From assembly GCF_003351405.1 (NCBI RefSeq), contig NZ_CP031240.1, positions 1,798,001 to 1,862,000 on the forward strand: DNA of 64,000 bases. Direction: 5' to 3'. Origin of the DNA: Haemophilus haemolyticus (GTDB lineage Bacteria; Pseudomonadota; Gammaproteobacteria; Enterobacterales; Pasteurellaceae). Below, piece by piece: positions 47,596 through 59,700 of the stretch. A program made the position numbers and the translations under genes. Under the pieces are notes generated by a model. It did no database searches. It had not been told where the DNA came from and worked only from the letters and a program-made list of their open reading frames with translations. Each line of letters opens with the position of its first letter. Position 1 is the first letter of the stretch.

Positions 47596-49617
47596 CTACA
47601 TCAACGCAATGGAAAGTAATAACACAACCAAGGCAATCACGAAATACACGCAATAAACGCGGAAGTCGCCTTGTTGTAGCCATTGAATTTTACGACCTAA
47701 CCATGGGATAAAATGCGCAATCGGCATTGTTACTTTTTCTTCCCAGAATGGTTCTGTTTTGGTCGCACCTAAAATTAATGCATTGATACCTTTTGCACCA
47801 GCAGGCGCAGGATCAAGCACTTGACGCAAGGTATAAAGCGGTTTGAAGATAATACGAAGCGGACGAGTAAAACTACCCGCAGAGGCTGCCATATCCATTT
47901 CGTAAGCATAACCACAAGCCCAAGGATTGCCTTTTGCACGATCTGACATACGATTGCCTTTAGTGTAAGCATAATACATAAACGGCAATACAAAGAATGC
48001 AATCAACATAATGCTCACCATTGGTGTAGAAAGCACAGTATTCGGTGTATTGCTTGCTACCACTACGCCATTTTCTGCTAAATTAAGCATTTCATTATGA
48101 GAAAGTGCGGTTGCAATATTGGCAATTATTGGAGTTACCACAGAAGCACCCACGCCTAAAAGTACGCAGAATAATGCCAAGATTGCCATTGCTATCACCA
48201 TTGGTTTTGGCACTTCGCGTGCATGTGCTGCTTTTTCGCTGCGTGGAGCACCACCAAAGCTAATACCATACACTTTTACGAAACAAAGTGCGGCAAGCGC
48301 ACCTGTTAAGGCAAGCATAATGATTGCAACAGGGCCAGCGATACGTAATACCACATCATTGTGTTGGCTTAGGCTGAATAAAGATTGATAAGTAAACCAT
48401 TCACTCACAAAACCGTTAAACGGAGGTAATGCAGAAATTGCCATAGTACCAATCAAGAAACAGAAAGCAGTAAATGGCATTAGTTTGCCAAGTCCGCCCA
48501 TTAAATCCATATCTTTTGAATGTAAACGGTACATCACAGAACCAGCCCCCAAGAACAATAAGCCTTTGAATACCGCATGGTTAAGTAAGTGATATAAACC
48601 ACCAAGTAAACCGACAATAGCAAGCACTGGATTATGAATGGCCATACCAATCATACCGACACCCACACCCATCATAATAATGCCGATGTTTTCTACGGTG
48701 TGATACGCCAAAAGTTTTTTGATGTCATGTTCAGCTAAGGCATAAAGTACGCCAAGCACAGAAGAAACTGCACCAAAAGCAAGTACAATCACACCAAACC
48801 ACATATTGTGTGCGCCAAGTAGATCAATACCAACTTTGATAATCCCGAAAATACCGATTTTAACCATCACACCAGACATCATTGCAGAAGCATGAGAAGG
48901 TGCAGCTGGGTGAGCTTTTGGTAACCAGCTATGTAATGGAATCATCCCTGCTTTTGCACCGAAACCAAGAAATGCCAAGATAAATACCGTAAAGGCTAAA
49001 GGCATTGAAAGCTCGGTGTGGCGGAAGGCTTCAAATTCAAAGCTACCTGCGTAGCAGTAGAAAATAAAGAAAGCGATCATAATCAACACAGAACCAGCGT
49101 GAGCAATGAAGAAATACAATAAGCCCGCATTGGTTGCGTTGTCGTCTTGTTCGGTTAGTACTAAGAAGTAAGATGCCAAAGACATCATTTCAAAGAACAC
49201 TAAAAAATAGAAAGCGTTATCGCTGGTGACTAAAGCAACCATTGAGGCGATAAACAAATTCATAAAGAAGCCCATCGTGCCAGCGCCTTTGCCAATGTAT
49301 TCTTTCACATAGGAAAAGGAATAAAGTGCGGTGATAATAACCATTAAAGAAATGACACACACCATAAACGCAGCTAATCCGTCAATGCGGATTGAAAATT
49401 GGGCGAAGTCGAAAGGGGTTGAAAACACATCAACGACCGTATCATTGCTGATAAGCACGGGAATGCAGGCAACAACGCCTAACAAGCCACCAAGTACACC
49501 GGTCACGCCGGATATATTGATTGAAAGTTGTTCATTTTTTCGCACAGCGAGAGAAATAAACGCACCAACGACATAAATCAACAAGGACGTGATGAGTAAA
49601 CTGATTGAAGAACTCAT
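47596..49617 (-). CDS. hyfB: HyfB, large antiporter-like membrane subunit
   Basis: The product is 673 residues (E. coli HyfB 672). About 16 helices of the NuoL/M/N family, with FFEMMSLASYFLVLTEQ (Glu), PLHSWLPKAHPAAPSHASAM and GLYHLLNHAVFKGLLFLGAG, plus the cytoplasmic C-terminal extension ending in more helices as in HycC/HyfB. It is the first membrane subunit of the operon, 42 bases downstream of hyfA. Several uptake signals lie inside it. Confidence 0.95.
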   Translation of the reverse strand: MSSSISLLITSLLIYVVGAFISLAVRKNEQLSINISGVTGVLGGLLGVVACIPVLISNDTVVDVFSTPFDFAQFSIRIDGLAAFMVCVISLMVIITALYSFSYVKEYIGKGAGTMGFFMNLFIASMVALVTSDNAFYFLVFFEMMSLASYFLVLTEQDDNATNAGLLYFFIAHAGSVLIMIAFFIFYCYAGSFEFEAFRHTELSMPLAFTVFILAFLGFGAKAGMIPLHSWLPKAHPAAPSHASAMMSGVMVKIGIFGIIKVGIDLLGAHNMWFGVIVLAFGAVSSVLGVLYALAEHDIKKLLAYHTVENIGIIMMGVGVGMIGMAIHNPVLAIVGLLGGLYHLLNHAVFKGLLFLGAGSVMYRLHSKDMDLMGGLGKLMPFTAFCFLIGTMAISALPPFNGFVSEWFTYQSLFSLSQHNDVVLRIAGPVAIIMLALTGALAALCFVKVYGISFGGAPRSEKAAHAREVPKPMVIAMAILALFCVLLGVGASVVTPIIANIATALSHNEMLNLAENGVVVASNTPNTVLSTPMVSIMLIAFFVLPFMYYAYTKGNRMSDRAKGNPWACGYAYEMDMAASAGSFTRPLRIIFKPLYTLRQVLDPAPAGAKGINALILGATKTEPFWEEKVTMPIAHFIPWLGRKIQWLQQGDFRVYCVYFVIALVVLLLSIALM

Positions 49618-49659
49618 AATTTCACTCCATTGATTAACGAGTAAACAAACAATAAACTT

Positions 49660-50259
49660 TTATCTTGGCACGACAGGAGAACCCATCATTGCCATTTCGC
49701 GTTTTTTGCGATTTGCTTGTTCGATACTCTCATCACTAATTAAGAATAAAGTTTTGGTTGGGCAAGTTTGCATACAAGCAGGACCTTCTTCACGGAAATA
49801 GCAAAGGTCGCATTTCACTGCGATAGCTTTTACACCTGGTTGCCATGCAAGCATATTATGAACATCAGTATTATTCGGTGCGGTGCGAATATCACGTTTT
49901 ACCGCATCAGTGAAAGAAAAACTGTCGTAGTGGTTTGGTGCGTCTAATGGCGCGCTACCGTGTTGAGTAATCGCCCCAAATGGACAAGCAATGGCGCAAA
50001 GTTTACAGCCAATACACAAACCTTCGTTTAATTGAATAGTGTCATTTTCGTGCTTAATTGCATGCACAGGACATACCGTAGCACAAGGTGAATCATCACA
50101 ATGGCGACACAAGATCGGCACAGTAATATCGTCGTTACGCATTACTTGTAACCGCGGAAAGGATTGTAATCCAAAAGCTTTGTGTACTTCGCTGCAAGCA
50201 GCCATACAGGTATTGCATCCAATGCAATCTTTCGGATCACCTATAACAAAACGGTTCAT
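49660..50259 (-). CDS. hyfA: HyfA, polyferredoxin subunit (HycB-type)
   Basis: The product is 199 residues from the ATG at 50259, chosen because GGGGGAAAAT precedes it and MNRFVIGD is the usual start of HyfA/HycB. The open frame to 50310 adds 17 residues with no ribosome site. Four [4Fe-4S] motifs: CIGCNTCMAAC, CRHCDDSPCATVCP, CIGCKLCAIACP and CDLCYFREEGPACMQTCP. It takes electrons from formate dehydrogenase H and feeds the hydrogenase. It is the first gene of hyfABCDEFGHI. No fdhF gene is in the window. Confidence 0.95.
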   Translation of the reverse strand: MNRFVIGDPKDCIGCNTCMAACSEVHKAFGLQSFPRLQVMRNDDITVPILCRHCDDSPCATVCPVHAIKHENDTIQLNEGLCIGCKLCAIACPFGAITQHGSAPLDAPNHYDSFSFTDAVKRDIRTAPNNTDVHNMLAWQPGVKAIAVKCDLCYFREEGPACMQTCPTKTLFLISDESIEQANRKKREMAMMGSPVVPR

Positions 50260-50333
50260 ATTTTCCCCCAAAGTATGTATAGATAGAAACAGAAAGTAGG
50301 TGGAAGGCATGACGCCAATACATCACAATAACC

Positions 50334-50363
50334 ACTCTGAAAATAAGGATACTCCTTCAGAGT
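50334..50363 (-). promoter_or_regulatory. Leader hairpin ahead of hyfA
   Basis: ACTCTGAA and TTCAGAGT form an 8-base perfect stem with a 14-base loop, about 75 bases upstream of the hyfA start. It could be an mRNA-stabilising or regulatory structure. No T-run follows on the minus strand, so it is not a terminator. Confidence 0.4.
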
Positions 50364-50393
50364 TACTCCGACTAGAGTAAAACAATTGTTTTA

Positions 50394-50407
50394 TTGACTG
50401 AGATCAT
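50394..50407 (-). promoter_or_regulatory. Candidate FNR site for the hyf operon
   Basis: On the plus strand TTGAC-TGAG-ATCAT, against the FNR consensus TTGAT-N4-ATCAA: eight of ten fixed positions match with the right spacing. Its centre is about 141 bases upstream of the hyfA start. Oxygen control by FNR suits a formate hydrogenlyase, but the position relative to a promoter is not fixed by anything I can see. Confidence 0.5.
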
Positions 50408-50664
50408 AAATTTTTTTGTTTTTATCGAAGGGAAAATTTGGTATTGAGATTGACTCTCAATTCAACTTGTTAAGATTGTAAGTGATTGAAACTATTAAAC
50501 TAATTATTGAAAAGCAATTGCTAATGTAATGTTAAAATCCTGTTGGCATTTTCTCATTTAACACAAAAGTGCGGTAGATTTCCCGCAAGTTTTGGAGACT
50601 GTTTTGAAGAGGATTTTCATTATAAAAATCCTCTTTTCTAAATGAGAATAAATAAAAAAGACAT

Positions 50665-50694
50665 AAAAAAACACCGCACTTTGCGGTGTTTTTT
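50665..50694 (-). terminator. Terminator after the adhesin gene
   Basis: AAAAAACACCGCA pairs with TGCGGTGTTTTTT around a 3-base loop: an uptake-signal-derived hairpin 25 bases past the adhesin stop. Confidence 0.9.
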
Positions 50695-50718
50695 CATTAT
50701 GTTTTCGTTATCAGCTGA

Positions 50719-53700
50719 TTACCATTGGTAACCTACGCCAGCTGCAACTCCAGTTTTACCTTGGGTATTTGCCGTACCAGATAAACGGATGATGATCTTA
50801 CCGTTATCAGAAATACGAGACATACCTACTGCAAGACCATTTTGACCTTGGTAGCTACCTGCAGCAATACCGACTAAGCTCTTACCTGGTGTATAAGCTT
50901 GCGGAATTGTCGCCGCCGCTAATGCACTTGCAGTACCCGCATCTGCACGTTTACCCACTTTGTTGATCTTATTGTTTAAGTTACCAATATTTGAAGCAAC
51001 CGCATATAACTGACTACCATTTACAGCATCGGTAGAAGTAGGAGATATACGACCTGGAGCCACATTGTGAACTCGTTGCATACCTGCAGAGATACCTTCT
51101 GTCATAACTGGTTTGCCATCTGGACCCATCACTGGTTTACCATTGCTGTCTAACACAGGTTTATCCATACCGAAGGAGATGACACGAGTGTTATCCACTA
51201 CATTTGATTTCAATGATCCCACAGCGCCAGTATAGTTCGCACCTGGTTTACCATCTTGACCCATATATTTGTAAGAGCCATCTTTATCTTTCATGACTGG
51301 CTTACCATCTTTGTCCAAGAATGTAGGGTTACCATTCACATCACGAGCTACCGTGCTATTTGGAATGACTTTCAATCCTTCGTTAGTGTACTCTGTAGAG
51401 TTACCAGGATTTTTAACCTTTGGATTGTTGGTTTTCGGATCAATAACTGGTTTACCATCTGGACCTTTTTCGATTTCATCAGTTGTATTGAAAGAAATCT
51501 TATCGCCAGACATATGCGATGTTTTTTCTACACCAGTGTTTGGATCTTTTGTATTTAACAATAAATCATTGTTTGTCAACTTAGATGTATTATTACCGTC
51601 CTTATCAGATAAGGCAATTTCTTTAGGTCCCACAGTTGTAGTATTTTTGTCCTTATCTGTATACGTAGTTCCTGTTGCTGTAGACGCGTTGGTATTACCA
51701 TTCGTATCTTTCAACACATTGGTTGTCGGAGTACTTGTGTTCATATTACCTGCTGCATCTTTGATTTCAGACTTATCTGCTGTAGTAGTCGTCGTATTGC
51801 CAGCTTTGTCCACTAACGTAATCGTATTCACGCCGATATTAGTAGCATTATTATCTTTATCTTTGATAGTAATTGTATCCCCTACAATCGTTGTGGATTT
51901 ACCATCTTTACCATTCACACCGATAGTACCTTGTCCATCTTTGGCAGTCATAGAGATACCATTTTTGCCATCCTTGCCATTGATACCAAATGCACCATTA
52001 CCATCTTTACCAACAGTAGCAGATACGACATCTTTACCGTCAGCATTTTTCACGATCATAGCGCCATCTTTAGCTGGAATTACATCTGCAGGAGGAACTG
52101 CTTTTGCATTCTCCTTAGGTGTTACTGTCTTAGTTCCATCTGGATTTGTAACGACTGTTACATCGCCTTCTTTGTAGTATTGGTCTCCCACTTTCACAAG
52201 ATTGTTACCATTTTTATCAGTCGCTGTACCGCCAGTTGTAACAGAATCAATTTTTAAGTCTCTGTTAATATCAACTTTTACAAAGGTCGTTGCTTTCTTA
52301 GTACCATCCTCGTTAAGAGCGTCTACAGTTACCATAGATACATTCGTGTTAGCTCCATTTGCGAATTTCACTTCGTCATTTGGATTTACCTTGTCGTACA
52401 CTTTTGCATCTTTACTGAAGTCTTTATCAGTAGAACCAATGCCTACATTCCAACCAGAATCTTGGATAGCATTCGCCACTGTATTACCAGTCACAAAGCC
52501 TGCACCTGCATTTGTTACTTTGTCAGTATTAGGATCAACGTTCAATGGAGTTCCAGCTGGTTTACCATCTGGACCTTTATCGAATCCTACTGGTTTACCA
52601 TCTTTGTCTACCTTGTAGTACTTATCTCCAATTTTAACTGCATCTGTTTTTGTACCACCCGCATGAGTAATCGTTACTTTATTTGTAACTTCCCCTTCTT
52701 TGATACCTACTGTAATTTCACGAATTCCATCAGCAGTAGTTTTTCCAGTGACTTCAATACCATTTCCACCTTTAAAGTCTACTTTGTTAGCATTACGTAC
52801 TTGGTCTGAATACTTATTATCACTAGTGGATACAACAAATCCTAAGTTTTGTAAATCTCCAACAGTAGCCGCATTGTTAGGATTAGAATTGCTGAAATCA
52901 ACAAGACCTGATTTACCAATATTATTTGGCACATCTGTTATTGGAGTAGCATTTTCTTTTGGTTTGCCATTAGCCTCTACTTGAGATGCTAAATACCATT
53001 TACCATCATTAGCCACTTTCACAGGATCTTTCGCATCTGCTGTTGCATCTGTACCAGGTTTTAAAACACCATTTTCTACTTTGTCTGCAGGGTAGAACTT
53101 GTCCCCTACTTGTACAAGTTTTGTGCCATCAGCAGCTACAGGTTCAAACGTTTTTGCACCATTCGCTATATTTGTTAATGTACTTGGTGTTCCAACCTTA
53201 CCATCTTTGGCATCATTTGGATTAACCAAACTAGATACTATATTATTTTTTGCTTCTGGTTGTTTATCTAAAGCTGTTCCATCAGAATTTTTAAATTCCT
53301 TAGTTGTTGGATCATACACTTTTCCTTCTAAATCTTTAGGATTGTAATATTTTCCGTCTTCACCTTTTTTAACAATGTTTCCATCCGCATCTGTGTATTT
53401 TACAGGTAAGTCTACAACATCAACTTTTACAGTTGTTACTGTTTTAACTTTTCCAGAAGCATCTAACACTTCCTTAGTTGCAAGTTTCACATTGGTATTA
53501 TCACCATCTGCAAATCTTAATTCATCATTAGGATTTACTTTCTCATCTTTATTTTCGAAATCTGATGCTGATAATGCTTTATTATTTTTACCTACAACAA
53601 ATCCTGATTTTTCAATAGCATCTGCAACTTGGTTTCCTGTTACAAACTTAGATCCATTATTTGGAGTTACAGTTATGCCATCTATAGGATTTGCCCCATT

Positions 53701-56700
53701 ATTTGGAGCTCCGTTTGTCACATCTCCATTGTTATAAACTTTTCCATCATTTGCTATAGTTCCAACTGGATCTTTTCCTTGTTTAGGTTGTCCATCTGTT
53801 CCTATATCTTCAGGTTTATAAACTTTATCTCCTACTTTAACAAGTTTAGTTCCATCAGCTTTTGTTATTTCAGTTGGAGTGACTTCTCCAGCTTCCATTT
53901 CAAATGTTAATGTTCTTACACCTTCAGCATCAGTTTTTCCACTTACTTGTATTCCATTTTTCCCAATGAATTTCACTTCATTAGCATTTTTTACCGTTTC
54001 AGAATATGGGTTGCCCAAATCACCAGTCGTTTTATTAGAAGAGACTACCCAACCCATATTACGCAAATCACCTACTGTAGCTGCATTTGTATCAGGCACC
54101 GCATCGTTATTGAAGTTACGTAATTGATTTCGAACTGGTGCTTTACCATTTACATCAGGATCACTATAGTTAACTAGATTACTTGTTACATTCGTAATCG
54201 GGTTACCACCGTTATTTAAACCATTTTGGTTTAATGTCACTGTGTTTTCAGTTGTGCCTGCTGGTTTTGTAATTGTAATACCAGTTGGAGTAATTTTTAC
54301 TTTATTATCTCCATCTTTAAATTCAGCACTGGTTAAACCAGTCAATTCTTTTTGTAAGGAATAGATAAAGTTTTTACCCGCTTGTTTTACTGCAAGATTA
54401 TCGCCAGCTTTGAAAGTTACTGTTTCCCCAGCTTTGATTAACTCTTCCGTATTACCATCAACTGTTCCAGTATCCTCTTTGCCTGCTGTCGCTTTCCAGC
54501 CCATTTCTTTTAAGGCATTTACTACTTCATCAGCAGTCACTAATTTACCATTCGTTGTAGTTGCTGTTGGCACACCATCTGTTGTTGTAATCTTGCCAGT
54601 TTTTGGAGTTAATGTGATTGTATCTCCCTCTGCCGCTACTTCTAACAAGCTACCATCACTAGATTTCACAGTGAATTTGATACCGCCTTTTTTATCTAGA
54701 TCTTGTGCTGCTGTTTCTGTAGCTTCTGCATCTCCAGTTTTACCTGCTAATTTAATTGTATTTTTAGCAAGCCCATGGAATTGACTACCGTTAATCGCAT
54801 CTGTAGACGTTTCAGAGATGTCCCCAGGTTTTACATTCGTAATTTTCACCGGAGCGGCATCGTCAGAGCCAGATACTTTGATATCTCCAGCATCAGTTTT
54901 GCTGAATTTAGGACCTTGATCGCCACCTATTTGTACAGTATTGAAAGATACATTATCTTTTGTAGCAAATGTAAATTTGCTTCCATCTTGTGTAATCTTG
55001 ATGTTTTTATCTGCTTCAAAGGTTACTTTGTCACCTGCTTTAACAAGTTGGTTAGTTGCTGTTGCTCCTAATTCACCTTTAGTGGTTGCCAAAGATGTAG
55101 CCGTCCATGCTGCACTGTTAATAGCATTCACAACATTACCTACTGTAGCGACTTTATTTTCATCACCAGTTTTTGATGCAACAGTTCCTGCTGTGTTGCC
55201 TTCTGTAACATTGTTGATCGTACCAGTATTAACTTTTACACCAGCTGCTTCTACAACTAATGAAGAATCTGCTGGTTTTACGGTAATTTGGTTAGCATCA
55301 TTTTTCTCTAATCCATTACCTAAGTTAACGTTGTACTTAACAGTAGATGTTTTATTCTCTGTAGTGTCTACTACAGCTGTTGTACCATTACCATCCGCAA
55401 AGTTCACAGTATCATATGGTTTGACGAAGTCTTTCGCTGCACCATTGTTTTGTAAGTTCCAGCCTGCTTGTAATACATCCCCTACTGTAGCTGCATTATT
55501 TTTATTGACTTGGTTAGCTTCTGTTCCCAATGTTGGAGCTGTTGCGCTAGTCGTTGGAGCATTAGTACCTGTTTTAGCTCCATCCAAGTTGCCTTCTACA
55601 TTAGACAATGTCGTCGGTGATTTTGTACCTTTTGGGCCGTTAATTGTTGTTTTTACTGGACCTGTTACTTCTGTACCACTTCCATCTGGCTCTGTATTGA
55701 AAATTTGGTTACCATTTTGGTCAACTTTACCAGTTGGATATACTTGTTTACCATTTTCATCAGTATACACCACAGGAGTTACAGATTTATTCGTAGATAC
55801 TTGGTCATCTACTTTCACAGTGATTGTACGTATATTACCTTCTGTTTTACCCGATACAATAGCTGTGCCTTCGCCAACGAATTTCACTTCATTAGCATTT
55901 TTTACCGTTTCAGAATATGGGTTGCCCAAATCACCAGTCGTTTTATTAGAAGAGACTACCCAACCCATATTACGCAAATCACCTACTGTAGCTGCATTTG
56001 TATCAGGCACCGCATCGTTATTGAAGTTACGTAATTGATTTCGAACTGGTGCTTTACCATTTACATCAGGATCACTATAGTTAACTAGATTACTTGTTAC
56101 ATTCGTAATCGGGTTACCACCGTTATTTAAACCATTTTGGTTTAATGTCACTGTGTTTTCAGTTGTGCCTGCTGGTTTTGTAATTGTAATACCAGTTGGA
56201 GTAATTTTTACTTTATTATCTCCATCTTTAAATTCAGCACTGGTTAAACCAGTCAATTCTTTTTGTAAGGAATAGATAAAGTTTTTACCCGCTTGTTTTA
56301 CTGCAAGATTATCGCCAGCTTTGAAAGTTACTGTTTCCCCAGCTTTGATTAACTCTTCCGTATTACCATCAACTGTTCCAGTATCCTCTTTGCCTGCTGT
56401 CGCTTTCCAGCCCATTTCTTTTAAGGCATTTACTACTTCATCAGCAGTCACTAATTTACCATTCGTTGTAGTTGCTGTTGGCACACCATCTGTTGTTGTA
56501 ATCTTGCCAGTTTTTGGAGTTAATGTGATTGTATCTCCCTCTGCCGCTACTTCTAACAAGCTACCATCACTAGATTTCACAGTGAATTTGATACCGCCTT
56601 TTTTATCTAGATCTTGTGCTGCTGTTTCTGTAGCTTCTGCATCTCCAGTTTTACCTGCTAATTTAATTGTATTTTTAGCAAGCCCATGGAATTGACTACC

Positions 56701-59700
56701 GTTAATCGCATCTGTAGACGTTTCAGAGATGTCCCCAGGTTTTACATTCGTAATTTTCACCGGAGCGGCATCGTCAGAGCCAGATACTTTGATATCTCCA
56801 GCATCAGTTTTGCTGAATTTAGGACCTTGATCGCCACCTATTTGTACAGTATTGAAAGATACATTATCTTTTGTAGCAAATGTAAATTTGCTTCCATCTT
56901 GTGTAATCTTGATGTTTTTATCTGCTTCAAAGGTTACTTTGTCACCTGCTTTAACAAGTTGGTTAGTTGCTGTTGCTCCTAATTCACCTTTAGTGGTTGC
57001 CAAAGATGTAGCCGTCCATGCTGCACTGTTAATAGCATTCACAACATTACCTACTGTAGCGACTTTATTTTCATCACCAGTTTTTGATGCAACAGTTCCT
57101 GCTGTGTTGCCTTCTGTAACATTGTTGATCGTACCAGTATTAACTTTTACACCAGCTGCTTCTACAACTAATGAAGAATCTGCTGGTTTTACGGTAATTT
57201 GGTTAGCATCATTTTTCTCTAATCCATTACCTAAGTTAACGTTGTACTTAACAGTAGATGTTTTATTCTCTGTAGTGTCTACTACAGCTGTTGTACCATT
57301 ACCATCCGCAAAGTTCACAGTATCATATGGTTTGACGAAGTCTTTCGCTGCACCATTGTTTTGTAAGTTCCAGCCTGCTTGTAATACATCCCCTACTGTA
57401 GCTGCATTATTTTTATTGACTTGGTTAGCTTCTGTTCCCAATGTTGGAGCTGTTGCGCTAGTCGTTGGAGCATTAGTACCTGTTTTAGCTCCATCCAAGT
57501 TGCCTTCTACATTAGACAATGTCGTCGGTGATTTTGTACCTTTTGGGCCGTTAATTGTTGTTTTTACTGGACCTGTTACTTCTGTACCACTTCCATCTGG
57601 CTCTGTATTGAAAATTTGGTTACCATTTTGGTCAACTTTACCAGTTGGATATACTTGTTTACCATTTTCATCAGTATACACCACAGGAGTTACAGATTTA
57701 TTCGTAGATACTTGGTCATCTACTTTCACAGTGATTGTACGTATATTACCTTCTGTTTTACCCGATACAATAGCTGTGCCTTCGCCAACGAATTTCACTT
57801 CATTAGCATTTTTTACCGTTTCAGAATATGGGTTGCCCAAATCACCAGTCGTTTTATTAGAAGAGACTACCCAACCCATATTACGCAAATCACCTACTGT
57901 AGCTGCATTTGTATCAGGCACCGCATCGTTATTGAAGTTACGTAATTGATTTCGAACTGGTGCTTTACCATTTACATCAGGATCACTATAGTTAACTAGA
58001 TTACTTGTTACATTCGTAATCGGGTTACCACCGTTATTTAAACCATTTTGGTTTAATGTCACTGTGTTTTCAGTTGTGCCTGCTGGTTTTGTAATTGTAA
58101 TACCAGTTGGAGTAATTTTTACTTTATTATCTCCATCTTTAAATTCAGCACTGGTTAAACCAGTCAATTCTTTTTGTAAGGAATAGATAAAGTTTTTACC
58201 CGCTTGTTTTACTGCAAGATTATCGCCAGCTTTGAAAGTTACTGTTTCCCCAGCTTTGATTAACTCTTCCGTATTACCATCAACTGTTCCAGTATCCTCT
58301 TTGCCTGCTGTCGCTTTCCAGCCCATTTCTTTTAAGGCATTTACTACTTCATCAGCAGTCACTAATTTACCATTCGTTGTAGTTGCTGTTGGCACACCAT
58401 CTGTTGTTGTAATCTTGCCAGTTTTTGGAGTTAATGTGATTGTATCTCCCTCTGCCGCTACTTCTAACAAGCTACCATCACTAGATTTCACAGTGAATTT
58501 GATACCGCCTTTTTTATCTAGATCTTGTGCTGCTGTTTCTGTAGCTTCTGCATCTCCAGTTTTACCTGCTAATTTAATTGTATTTTTAGCAAGCCCATGG
58601 AATTGACTACCGTTAATCGCATCTGTAGACGTTTCAGAGATGTCCCCAGGTTTTACATTCGTAATTTTCACCGGAGCGGCATCGTCAGAGCCAGATACTT
58701 TGATATCTCCAGCATCAGTTTTGCTGAATTTAGGACCTTGATCGCCACCTATTTGTACAGTATTGAAAGATACATTATCTTTTGTAGCAAATGTAAATTT
58801 GCTTCCATCTTGTGTAATCTTGATGTTTTTATCTGCTTCAAAGGTTACTTTGTCACCTGCTTTAACAAGTTGGTTAGTTGCTGTTGCTCCTAATTCACCT
58901 TTAGTGGTTGCCAAAGATGTAGCCGTCCATGCTGCACTGTTAATAGCATTCACAACATTACCTACTGTAGCGACTTTATTTTCATCACCAGTTTTTGATG
59001 CAACAGTTCCTGCTGTGTTGCCTTCTGTAACATTGTTGATCGTACCAGTATTAACTTTTACACCAGCTGCTTCTACAACTAATGAAGAATCTGCTGGTTT
59101 TACGGTAATTTGGTTAGCATCATTTTTCTCTAATCCATTACCTAAGTTAACGTTGTACTTAACAGTAGATGTTTTACCATCTGCACTTTCCACAGCGACA
59201 GATGTGCCATCGCCTTTGACGAAGTTCACCGTATCATATGGTTTTACGAAGTCTACAGCTTTACCATCACCTTGAATATTCCAACCAGCATTCAACACAT
59301 CAGATACAGTCGCTGCATTCGTCGGATTTACTTGATTTGCAGTATTTCCTAAAGTTGGGGCATCTTGAGATTTAGTCGCATTACTTGGGCCTGTTGCAGC
59401 ATCGCTATTTTTTGTACTTGGTAAATTGCTTGCTACATTGGAAATTGCATTCCCACCATTATTCAAGCCACTTGTAGTTAATGATACTGCTTCTTTACCT
59501 TGTGTCACAGGTTTTACAGTAACACCATTTCCATCAATTACAGTTTTATTGCCTGCTGCATCTTTAAATTCAGCGCTCGTTAAGCCCGTTAAATTTGGAT
59601 TCAAGGAGTATGTGAATTTAGATGTCACACGTGCTCCTGTTTGACGATTTGGATTATCAGGATCTTCATACACTGGTCTAGATGCATCTTGTTGGTGCAA

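Larger units (their letters stand above)
50260..50718. other. 459-base intergenic region upstream of hyfA
   Basis: Holds the probable hyf control region. From right to left: the terminator of the adhesin gene (50665-50694), an uptake signal (50567-50575), a 7-5-7 palindrome ATTGAGA/TCTCAAT (50443-50461), an FNR-like site (50394-50407) and a leader hairpin with 8-base arms (50334-50341 and 50356-50363). No open frame with family resemblance and no sigma-54 type -24/-12 promoter was seen. Confidence 0.6.

Noticed and set aside
50301..50320. A sigma-54 promoter before hyfA (TTGGCG and a later GC on the minus strand)
   Set aside because: The GG to GC spacing is six bases instead of the needed ten and the flanks do not match.
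54941..56038. Long open frames on the plus strand opposite the adhesin gene (for example 365 codons, recurring every 1,911 bases)
   Set aside because: They are the antisense of a repeated, compositionally biased gene, recur only because the DNA repeats, and have no ribosome sites or family resemblance.
53968..59176. Regularly spaced repeats as a possible CRISPR or other array
   Set aside because: The unit is a 1,911-bp coding repeat without short repeats and variable spacers.
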